DNA of 5,329 nt from JBHEMK01 sp046262635 (GTDB taxonomy: Bacteria > Actinomycetota > Thermoleophilia > Gaiellales > Gaiellaceae), in NCBI GenBank assembly GCA_046262635.1, contig JBHEMK010000165.1, forward strand, positions 1-5,329, read 5' to 3'. The translations under genes were made by a program, and so were the position numbers. The notes under the pieces are model-generated. The model was not told the origin of the DNA and did not search any database. It saw nothing but the letters and a program-made list of their open reading frames with translations. Below are positions 1 through 5,329 of this stretch, piece by piece; within the stretch, counting starts at the first letter, position 1; each line of letters begins with the position of its first letter.

Positions 1-2
1 GC

Positions 3-38
3 GGTCGGCACGCGGACGGAACCGATGCTCGGGCCTAG
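3..38 (+). CDS. nuoJ: possible 3' tail of nuoJ (partial)
   Basis: Frame 3 is open from the window edge to a TAG at 36-38, giving about eleven residues (G-R-H-A-D-G-T-D-A-R-A). nuoJ almost always lies directly before nuoK, and this end would overlap the nuoK start by 14 bases, in keeping with the tight packing of the rest of the operon. The tail is too short to show any NuoJ motif. The other two frames have no stop before nuoK begins, so the alternative is that nuoJ ended before base 1. The four complete genes here all stop with TGA, which argues slightly against a TAG end. The call rests on position only. Confidence 0.3.
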   Translation, partial: GRHADGTDARA

Positions 39-333
39 CATCGCCTGGTATCTCGGCGTCAGCGGCTTCCTGTTTGGGATCGGCGCACTTGGCGTGCTGC
101 TGCGCCGCAACCCGCTGATCGTCCTGCTCTCGCTCGAGATCATGCTCAACGGCGCCAATCTCGCTCTGATTGCCTTCTCGCGCCACTGGGGCAACGGCGA
201 CGGGCAGATCTTCGCGATCGCCGTGATGGCGATCGCCGCCTCCGAGGTCGTCGTCGGCCTCGGGCTCGTCGTCGCGATGAACCGCCGCAAGCTCGCCCTC
301 GACGTCGACCGGCTCTCGACCCTGCGCGGATGA
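25..333 (+). CDS. nuoK: NADH-quinone oxidoreductase subunit K (NuoK)
   Basis: Small membrane subunit of complex I (ND4L homologue) in the proton-pumping arm next to NuoN and NuoJ. The 102-residue product matches the usual length of about 100. Three membrane helices are visible, at about residues 5-26, 30-52 and 61-85. The hallmarks are R-R-N-P-L at 27-31, L-E-I-M-L-N at 37-42 and D-G-Q-I at 59-62. The two functional membrane glutamates are present: E38 (E36 in E. coli), within the L-E-I-M motif, and E74 (E72), in the third helix. The C-terminus ends in L-R-G, as in the E. coli protein. The ATG at 25 is preceded by a weak GGACGG (14-19). The frame is open to the window edge, but no other start codon lies upstream within the window and the helix begins right after this ATG. 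The stop overlaps the nuoL start by 4 bases (ATGA). Nothing unusual is seen in this subunit. Confidence 0.97.
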   Translation: MLGPSIAWYLGVSGFLFGIGALGVLLRRNPLIVLLSLEIMLNGANLALIAFSRHWGNGDGQIFAIAVMAIAASEVVVGLGLVVAMNRRKLALDVDRLSTLRG

Positions 334-2222
334 TCGCGGGCGCCTGGATCTGCCTGTGGGCCCCGCTCGCGGGAACGTTCCTGATCGCGCTGCTCGGCGC
401 GCGCATCCCGAGGGTCGCCGCCGCGTGGATCTCGACGCTCTCCGTCGCCGTCGCCTTCTGCGGCGCCCTCACCGCCTTCTTCGGGCTCCTCGGCGAGCAC
501 GGGCACGACCGCTCGCACCTCTCGACGGCGTGGACGTGGCTCGCGGGCGGCAGCTTCAGGGCGGGGCTGACCGTCCTCGTCGACCCACTCTCCGTCTTCA
601 TGATGCTGATCGTCAGCGGCGTCGGGATGCTGATCGTCCTCTACTCCGTCGGCTACATGGCAGACGACGAGGAGGAGCGGCGTTACTTCGCCTACATGTC
701 GCTGTTCGTCTTCTCGATGCTCTTGCTCGTCCAAGGGGGCAACCTCCTGCTGCTGCTCGTCGGCTGGGGCCTCGTCGGCCTCTCGAGCTACCTGCTGATC
801 GGCTTCTGGCACGAGCGCCCGAGCGCCGTCGCTGCGGCGAAGAAGGCCTTCGTGATGAACGCCTTCGGTGACGCGGCGATGGCGCTCGCCTTCTTCGTCC
901 TGATCCTGCACGGCCGCTCGCTCGACTTCGTGACGGCCTTCGGCACGGCGAAGGGCCTCTCCTCGACGACGGTCAACCTCGTCGCGCTCGGCCTGCTCGG
1001 CGGGGCGGCGGCGAAGTCGGCGCAGATTCCCCTGCACACCTGGCTCCCCGACGCGATGGAGGGCCCGACCCCGGTCAGCGCCCTGATCCACGCCGCGACG
1101 ATGGTCACCGCCGGTGTCTACCTGATCGCGCGCACCCATCTGATCTTCGAGCAAGCGCCGACGATCGAGCTGCTCGCCGCCGGGCTCGGCGCGCTGACGC
1201 TCGTCGTCGCCGGTTTGATCGCCCTCGTCCAGACCGACATCAAGCGGGTGATCGCCTATTCGACGATGGCGCAGATCGGCTACATGTTCCTCGGCGCGGG
1301 GCTCGGCGCATACGCAAACGGCGAGTTCCACCTGATGACGCACGCCTTCTTCAAGGCGCTGCTCTTCATGGCGGCGGGCATCGTCATCCACGCGCTGGCC
1401 GGCGAGCAGGATATTCGCAAGATGACCGGGATCGGCAAGCTGATGCCGCGGACCAGACTCGCATTCCTGGTCGGCTCGCTCGCGCTCGTCGGCGTCCCAC
1501 CCTTCGCCGGCTTCTTCTCGAAGGACTCGATCATCGCCGCCGCTGCGGCCGACGGCTGGGAGGGCTGGATCTTCTGGGTCTGTGCGCTCGTCGGCACCTT
1601 CCTGACGGGCCTCTACACCTTCCGGCTCTACTTCATCGTCTTCCCGGGCGAGCCGAGTGCCTTCGTCCGCGAGCACCACCACGCCCACCGCGGCAAGGAG
1701 GGCCCGTGGACGATGACGGTGCCGGTCGGCATCCTTGCCCTGCTCGCCGTTGTTGGCGGCTGGATCCAGTTTGCCCCGATCTGGACGCCCCTCACGACCT
1801 GGCTCGCGCCGGTCGCCAACACGCTTCCGAGCGCCGAGCCGCGCAGCTGGATGGAGGGCCTCTCGTCGCTGCTCGCGGTGGTGCTCGGCCTCGCCGGCAT
1901 GGGCGTCGCCTGGCTGCTCTACGGCGCCCGCAGCCGGGCCGTTCCCCCGATGCCTGCGCTCCAGCGCCTGTTCGAGCGCAAGTTCTACTTCGACGAGCTC
2001 TACCACGGGCTCTTCTACCGGCCCGCAGCAGGTCTTGCGACCTGGTCGCGCCGCGGCTTCGAGGATCCGGTCGTGCTCGCGGCGGGACCCGAACTCGGCG
2101 AGGGCACCCGGGAACTCGGCCGCGGAGTCCGCGGACTCCAGACCGGCCTCCTGCGCACGTACGCGCTCGCGATCGCCGGCGGGCTCGCGATCCTCATCGT
2201 CGTCTTCTTGAGCGTCAGGTGA
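330..2222 (+). CDS. nuoL: NADH-quinone oxidoreductase subunit L (NuoL)
   Basis: Distal antiporter-like proton-pumping subunit of complex I (ND5 homologue), 630 residues against 613 in E. coli. Landmarks in order: D-P-L-S-V at 85-89; Y-L-L-I-G-F-W at 154-160; K229 in A-A-K-S-A-Q; H-T-W-L-P-D-A-M-E-G-P-T-P-V-S at 236-250 with H254 just after; Q-T-D-I-K-R at 301-306; H334, H338 and K342 in the H-L-M-T-H-A-F-F-K stretch; and F-F-S-K-D at 395-399, where K398 and D399 match E. coli K399 and D400. The C-terminal part (about 549-600) carries the F-D-E-L-Y motif and the lateral amphipathic helix, then a final membrane helix (about 609-628). Two residues are unusual. The position of E. coli E144 is G147 (G-W-G-L-V-G-L), and that of R175 is A178 (N-A-F-G-D), while D181 (D178) is kept. 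A His-rich loop lies at 449-453. The start ATG overlaps the nuoK stop and no clear Shine-Dalgarno is seen, which suggests coupling. The gene is otherwise intact, with no frameshift. Confidence 0.97.
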   Translation: MIAGAWICLWAPLAGTFLIALLGARIPRVAAAWISTLSVAVAFCGALTAFFGLLGEHGHDRSHLSTAWTWLAGGSFRAGLTVLVDPLSVFMMLIVSGVGMLIVLYSVGYMADDEEERRYFAYMSLFVFSMLLLVQGGNLLLLLVGWGLVGLSSYLLIGFWHERPSAVAAAKKAFVMNAFGDAAMALAFFVLILHGRSLDFVTAFGTAKGLSSTTVNLVALGLLGGAAAKSAQIPLHTWLPDAMEGPTPVSALIHAATMVTAGVYLIARTHLIFEQAPTIELLAAGLGALTLVVAGLIALVQTDIKRVIAYSTMAQIGYMFLGAGLGAYANGEFHLMTHAFFKALLFMAAGIVIHALAGEQDIRKMTGIGKLMPRTRLAFLVGSLALVGVPPFAGFFSKDSIIAAAAADGWEGWIFWVCALVGTFLTGLYTFRLYFIVFPGEPSAFVREHHHAHRGKEGPWTMTVPVGILALLAVVGGWIQFAPIWTPLTTWLAPVANTLPSAEPRSWMEGLSSLLAVVLGLAGMGVAWLLYGARSRAVPPMPALQRLFERKFYFDELYHGLFYRPAAGLATWSRRGFEDPVVLAAGPELGEGTRELGRGVRGLQTGLLRTYALAIAGGLAILIVVFLSVR

Positions 2223-3673
2223 CGATCGCTGCGGTCACGAACTGGCTGATCTGGCTGCCGATCGGGTCGGCGATCGTCATCTGGCTCGCGCCGCTTTCAC
2301 GCTACTGGGCAGGCAGTCTCGCCGTGCTCGTCTCGCTCGTCGAAGTCGGTCTCTGGATCGAGCAGGCGGCGCGGTTTGACTTCGGCAGGAGCGGGCTGCA
2401 GTTCGAGACGAAGGCGCAGTGGTTCAACGACCTGCACGTCGCGTACCACATTGGCTTCTACGGGTTCTCGCTCTGGCTCGCCGGCCTCACCGTGATCGGG
2501 ATGGCGGCCTGCGTCGCGTACGGCTTCTGGGTCGGCCGCGAGCGCGCCCGTGCCTACTTCGGGCTGATGTTGTTCCTGACCGGGGCAACCGTTGCGGTCT
2601 TCGCCGCCCAGGACCTGCTCTTCTTCTACGCAGCCTTCGAGGCGATGCTGATCCCGCTCTACGTCCTCGTCGGCGTCTGGGGCGGCGCGGGCCGCGGGCC
2701 CGCCACGCTGAAGTTCGTGGTCTACACGATGGCCGGCTCGCTCTTCATGCTCGCCGCGCTGATCGTCTTTGGACTCTCACAGGGGACGTTCGACCTCGTC
2801 GACTCCGGTGTCAGCTCGAACCGCTGGGTCTTCCTCGGCTTCGCGGCCGCCTTCGCGGTCAAGTCGCCGCTCTTCGGCTTCCACGGCTGGCTGCCCGATG
2901 CCTACCGCGAGGCGCCACCGGAAGTCTCCGCCGCCCTCTCGGGAATCATCGCGAAGGCGGGTCTCTACGGCTTCCTGCGGATCGCGATCACGAAGTTCCC
3001 CGAGCCGACGGCGTACTTCCGCACGACCCTCCTCGCCTTCGGTGCGGCGTCGCTCGTCTACGGATCGATTCTCGCGTTCCGCGTCCGCGACGTTCGCGGC
3101 GTCGTCGCCTACTCGAGCCTCGCGCAGTCGGGGCTGATCGTGCTCGGCCTCTTCGCCGGCACCGATCTCGGCTACGACGGCGCCGTGCTGCAGATGCTCG
3201 CGCACGGGCTCGTCTCCGTCACCCTGTTCTTGCTCGCCGGGGCAATCGAGCGCCGCACCAGCACGGGGGAATTCGCAGTGCTCGGCGGCATGGCCAGGGG
3301 CAGGCCCGCCCTCGCAACCGTACTGATGACCACGGCGATCATCTCGCTCGCGGTTCCCGGCTCCGCGAACTTCGCCGGGGAGTTCCTCATCCTTGCGGGA
3401 GTCTTCCAGCGCAGCTGGTGGTGGGCCGCGATCGGCGCCGCGGGGATCGTGCTCGCCGCGATGTACATGCTGCGCCTGATCTCGGCCGTGCTCCACGAGG
3501 CCCGCGGCGGCACGGTGAGCGAGGCGGCCATGGATCTGCGCCCGGCCGAGCTCGGCGTGCTCCTTCCGCTCGTCACCGTCTTGCTGACGCTGTCGGCCTG
3601 GCCGGCGGGGATCAGCCACCACTCCTTTGCCGGCGACCGGCCGACGCAGGAGATCGGAGCGCAGCTCAAGTGA
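2219..3673 (+). CDS. nuoM: NADH-quinone oxidoreductase subunit M (NuoM)
   Basis: Middle antiporter-like proton-pumping subunit of complex I (ND4 homologue), 484 residues against 509 in E. coli. The full set of charged channel residues is visible: E141 in F-E-A-M-L-I-P-L-Y (E. coli E144), K215 in A-V-K-S-P (K234), K246 in I-I-A-K-A-G-L-Y-G-F-L-R (K265), and E388 in N-F-A-G-E-F (E407). The signature H-G-W-L-P-D-A-Y-R-E-A-P follows K215 at 222-233. L-A-H-G-L-V-S at 327-333 and A-I-E-R-R at 342-346 are further NuoM marks. The start is GTG at 2219, overlapping the nuoL TGA by 4 bases (GTGA). The same frame is open far upstream, but that part lies inside nuoL and reads as Arg/Pro-rich non-membrane sequence. 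The first membrane helix begins at about residue 8 from this GTG, which fits the family. No strong ribosome-binding site precedes it, so re-initiation after nuoL is likely. Confidence 0.96.
   Translation: MTIAAVTNWLIWLPIGSAIVIWLAPLSRYWAGSLAVLVSLVEVGLWIEQAARFDFGRSGLQFETKAQWFNDLHVAYHIGFYGFSLWLAGLTVIGMAACVAYGFWVGRERARAYFGLMLFLTGATVAVFAAQDLLFFYAAFEAMLIPLYVLVGVWGGAGRGPATLKFVVYTMAGSLFMLAALIVFGLSQGTFDLVDSGVSSNRWVFLGFAAAFAVKSPLFGFHGWLPDAYREAPPEVSAALSGIIAKAGLYGFLRIAITKFPEPTAYFRTTLLAFGAASLVYGSILAFRVRDVRGVVAYSSLAQSGLIVLGLFAGTDLGYDGAVLQMLAHGLVSVTLFLLAGAIERRTSTGEFAVLGGMARGRPALATVLMTTAIISLAVPGSANFAGEFLILAGVFQRSWWWAAIGAAGIVLAAMYMLRLISAVLHEARGGTVSEAAMDLRPAELGVLLPLVTVLLTLSAWPAGISHHSFAGDRPTQEIGAQLK
3656..3659 (+). 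promoter_or_regulatory. possible ribosome-binding site for nuoN
   Basis: A GGAG lies 10 bases before the GTG at 3670, inside the end of nuoM. The stronger-looking AGGAGA at 3648-3653 is too far away, at 16 bases. This is the only one of the three internal junctions with a recognisable Shine-Dalgarno. It supports the GTG at 3670 as the nuoN start, but it is a four-base match and could be chance. Confidence 0.4.
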
Positions 3674-5148
3674 TCAAGACGCCTGCAATCGACTGGTTCG
3701 CGCTCTCACCGGTCCTGCTGCTGCTCGGCGCGTCGTTCGCGGCGCTGCTCGAGGCCGTGCTCGTACCGCACGGCGCCCGCAGGACCGTTGCGGGAGCCAC
3801 CACCGCCCTCGGCTTCCTCAGCGGTATCGCCGCCGCCGTCTGGCTCTACGTCGACTCGGCGGACGGCCACCGCGTGATCGGCACCGCCTTCTACCGCGAC
3901 CGGTGGACCGCCCTCTCGATGGTGATCGTCTGTGCGATCGGCCTGGCTGCGGTCGGGGCCTCGTGGGGCGAGCGGATGGCCCGCAGCCACGTCGCCGAGT
4001 ACTACGCCCTGCTCGCTGCCGCAGGCGCGGGCATGGCCTTCTTCGTCGGCGCCGGGAACCTGATGACGCTCTTTCTCTCGCTCGAGTGGTTCTCCCTCTG
4101 CCTCTACATTCTCTGTGCGATCGACTACCAGCTCGTGGGCTCGCTCGAGGCGGGCCTCAAGTACCTGATCGTCGGCTCCTTCGGCTCGGCCTCTCTGCTC
4201 TTCGGCTCCGCGCTCGTCTACGGCGCGACCGGCAAGCTCGGCTTCACGGAGATCGCCCGGGCAACAGCCGTCCAGGCTCTCTCCGGCGACGCGCTGCTCG
4301 TCGTCGGGCTCGCGATGATCATCGCCGGACTCGGGTTCAAGTCGTCGTCCGCGCCGTTCCACATGTGGACGCCGGACGTCTACGAAGGCGCGCCGACACC
4401 CGTGAGCGCGTTCATGTCGGCGGCGACGAAGGCGGCGGCCTTCCTGCTCGCGATGCGTGTGTTGGCGACCGCGTTCCCGCACGACGCCCGGCTCTGGACG
4501 TGGGCGATGGCCGGGATCGCGGTCGCGTCGCTCGCGATCGGCAACCTCGCGGCGCTCGTCCAGCGCGACGTCAAGCGGATGCTCGCGTACTCGTCCATCT
4601 CGCACGCGGGCTTCATGCTGATCGGGCTCTCGACCGACACGGCTCTCGGTGCGCGGGCGCTGATGTACTACCTGATCCCGTACTCGGCGATGGCCTTCGG
4701 CGGCTTCGCGGTCGTCGCCGCCCGCGAGCGCGAGCTCGGCGAGCGGGTCACATTCGACACCATGGCCGGCTTCCTCTGGGAGCGGCCGTTTCTCGGCGTG
4801 GCCATGTCGGCGTTCATGCTCGGTTCCGCGGGAATGCCCTTCACCGGCGGGTTCGTCGGCAAGTTCTACGCGTTCTCCGCCGCGTACAAGCACGGCTGGA
4901 TCTGGCTCGTGATCGTCGGCGTCGTCGCCACGATCGTCAGCCTCTCCTACTACCTCGGCCTGATCCGGGCGATGTGGCGGCCGGCCGAGGAGCTGCGCAT
5001 CACCGCGGTCGCGGGCGGCTCGCCGCCGCGCGAGGGGCCGCTGCAGGCCGCGGTCGGCGCCGCCCTCGTCGTCACGATCGGTTCCTTCTTCGCCGTCCAG
5101 CCGCTGATCACCCTCGCCAGGCACGCAGCCTCCGCGCTGCCCTTCTGA
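3670..5148 (+). CDS. nuoN: NADH-quinone oxidoreductase subunit N (NuoN)
   Basis: Proximal antiporter-like subunit of complex I (ND2 homologue), which contacts NuoK and NuoM in the membrane arm. It is 492 residues, against 485 in E. coli. The charged axis is complete: E139 in L-S-L-E-W-F-S-L (E. coli E133), K224 in L-G-F-K-S-S (K217), K254 in A-A-T-K-A-A (K247), and K398 in F-V-G-K-F-Y (K395). The NuoN signature F-H-M-W-T-P-D-V-Y-E-G-A-P-T-P-V-S spans 230-246, and Q-R-D-V-K-R is at 298-303. The start is GTG at 3670, sharing GTGA with the nuoM stop. Residues 9-32 then form the first membrane helix. The same frame stays open upstream through nuoM, but that stretch is Arg-rich and unlike any Nuo protein. 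A last hydrophobic helix (about 456-482) precedes the TGA. It is the final nuo gene, and about 90 non-coding bases follow. Confidence 0.96.
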   Translation: MIKTPAIDWFALSPVLLLLGASFAALLEAVLVPHGARRTVAGATTALGFLSGIAAAVWLYVDSADGHRVIGTAFYRDRWTALSMVIVCAIGLAAVGASWGERMARSHVAEYYALLAAAGAGMAFFVGAGNLMTLFLSLEWFSLCLYILCAIDYQLVGSLEAGLKYLIVGSFGSASLLFGSALVYGATGKLGFTEIARATAVQALSGDALLVVGLAMIIAGLGFKSSSAPFHMWTPDVYEGAPTPVSAFMSAATKAAAFLLAMRVLATAFPHDARLWTWAMAGIAVASLAIGNLAALVQRDVKRMLAYSSISHAGFMLIGLSTDTALGARALMYYLIPYSAMAFGGFAVVAARERELGERVTFDTMAGFLWERPFLGVAMSAFMLGSAGMPFTGGFVGKFYAFSAAYKHGWIWLVIVGVVATIVSLSYYLGLIRAMWRPAEELRITAVAGGSPPREGPLQAAVGAALVVTIGSFFAVQPLITLARHAASALPF

Positions 5149-5192
5149 AGCGAACCCCGCACCGCCGTGACGGGAAGCCTCGGAACGCCCCC

Positions 5193-5227
5193 GTGAGCCG
5201 GTTGGCTCGCATGACACCATTGTTTTT
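5193..5227 (+). terminator. weak candidate terminator after nuoN
   Basis: A hairpin at 5193-5210 pairs GTGAGCC with GGCTCGC around the loop GGTT, giving seven pairs including one G-U. A T-rich stretch (TTGTTTTT, 5220-5227) follows, but only after a 9-base gap. A canonical intrinsic terminator has its T run directly after the stem, so this may be a chance hairpin or part of the next gene's control region. Its position 44 bases after the end of the operon is the main support. Confidence 0.3.
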
Positions 5228-5243
5228 GAGACACTGGTGTCGT
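5211..5243. repeat. AT-rich palindromic element before the downstream gene
   Basis: GACACCA at 5213-5219 is mirrored exactly by TGGTGTC at 5235-5241. As RNA the stem extends to nine pairs with one G-U (5211-5219 with 5235-5243), around a 15-base loop rich in T. A second, shorter dyad GACAC-TG-GTGTC sits at 5230-5241, so the GACAC motif occurs twice directly and once inverted. The stretch is much more AT-rich than its surroundings and ends at the GTG of the next reading frame. It could be a regulator-binding site for that gene, a transcript hairpin, or a dispersed REP-like palindrome. The T run is in the loop, not after the stem, so by itself it is not an intrinsic terminator. Confidence 0.5.
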
Positions 5244-5329
5244 GGTCCGGGCGACCCTGATCGTGGCCGCGATCGCGGCGGCGCTCGCCGGCGGCTGCGG
5301 GGGCGGAGGGAAGCACGCAGCCGCTCCGG
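5242..5329 (+). CDS. N-terminus of a probable lipoprotein (partial, runs off the window)
   Basis: GTG at 5242 opens a frame that continues to the window edge, 29 codons in all. The product begins M-V-R, then a hydrophobic stretch (A4 to G18), then a lipobox-like L-A-G-G-C with the cysteine at residue 19, then a Gly-rich linker. That is the layout of a type II (lipoprotein) signal peptide: a short basic n-region, a hydrophobic core, a lipidated Cys and a flexible tether. The -3 residue is Ala rather than the commoner Leu, so the match is good but not perfect. An in-frame TGA at 5227-5229 rules out an earlier start. The only later candidate, GTG at 5263, would remove the basic n-region. No Shine-Dalgarno is seen, so the transcript may be leaderless or weakly initiated. 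The function of the mature protein cannot be told, and a link to complex I is not implied. Confidence 0.6.
   Translation, partial: MVRATLIVAAIAAALAGGCGGGGKHAAAP

Noticed and set aside
214..236. Two GCGATCGC palindromes (214-221, 229-236), with others at 2169-2176 and 5269-5276, resembling the cyanobacterial HIP1 repeat
   Set aside because: In nuoK, nuoL and the lipoprotein frame these arise from Ala-Ile-Ala type codons (GCG ATC GC) in a genome favouring ATC and GCG. The proteins and codon use do not suggest a cyanobacterium.
1674..1688. His-rich cluster in NuoL (residues 449-453)
   Set aside because: It looked like a possible metal site, but it lies in a loop between late helices that is variable and often His-rich in NuoL (E. 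coli also has several His there).
2419..3669. Upstream in-frame extension of nuoN, and likewise 1706-2218 for nuoM
   Set aside because: These stretches overlap the preceding nuo gene in another frame and translate to Arg/Pro/Ala-rich sequence unlike membrane subunits. The GTG starts at 3670 and 2219 give normal lengths and first helices.
5167..5196. A nine-codon GTG-to-TGA mini frame between nuoN and the palindrome
   Set aside because: It is too short to judge, has no ribosome-binding site, and is of the size expected by chance in a GC-rich gap.
3706..5316. A very long open frame on the minus strand, antisense to nuoN
   Set aside because: Its translation is dominated by Arg, Glu, Asp and Gly with no recognisable domain. 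It mirrors the codon pattern of nuoN, and GC-rich genes routinely leave such frames open. A shorter one antisense to nuoM (2777-3622) has the same character.

Overview
The window is the distal end of a bacterial respiratory complex I operon (NADH:quinone oxidoreductase, nuo). Four complete membrane-arm genes lie head to tail on the + strand in the canonical order nuoK-nuoL-nuoM-nuoN. They are followed by a short intergenic region and the first 88 bases of a probable lipoprotein gene. The sequence is GC-rich, codons mostly end in G or C, all four complete genes stop with TGA, and two start with GTG. This fits a high-GC bacterium. An actinomycetotal lineage such as Thermoleophilia is my best guess, but the assignment rests on style and memory rather than a search.

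Layout: bases 1-24 hold the approach to nuoK and possibly the tail of nuoJ. nuoK (25-333), nuoL (330-2222), nuoM (2219-3673) and nuoN (3670-5148) tile the next 5.1 kb with no spacer. Each junction is a 4-base stop/start overlap (ATGA, GTGA, GTGA), so the genes are probably co-transcribed and translationally coupled. No promoter is visible among them, and transcription presumably enters from upstream nuo genes. Bases 5149-5241 are non-coding. They contain a small hairpin and an AT-rich palindromic element. A GTG-started reading frame with a lipoprotein-type signal peptide begins at 5242 and runs off the window.

NuoK, L, M and N form the proton-pumping part of the membrane arm. NuoL, M and N are related to each other and to Mrp-type antiporter subunits, and each normally carries a buried Glu/Lys pair plus a central Lys and a terminal Lys or Glu. 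NuoK supplies two membrane glutamates. By motif alignment NuoK, NuoM and NuoN retain every one of these residues.

NuoL does not. The TM5 glutamate (E144 in E. coli numbering) is glycine, and the TM6 arginine of the N-R-x-G-D motif (R175 in E. coli) is alanine, while the lysines, histidines and other acidic residues remain. This loss of one buried acid and one buried base in the same half-channel is the most notable observation here. Otherwise the region is an ordinary housekeeping operon, and I see no new system in it.
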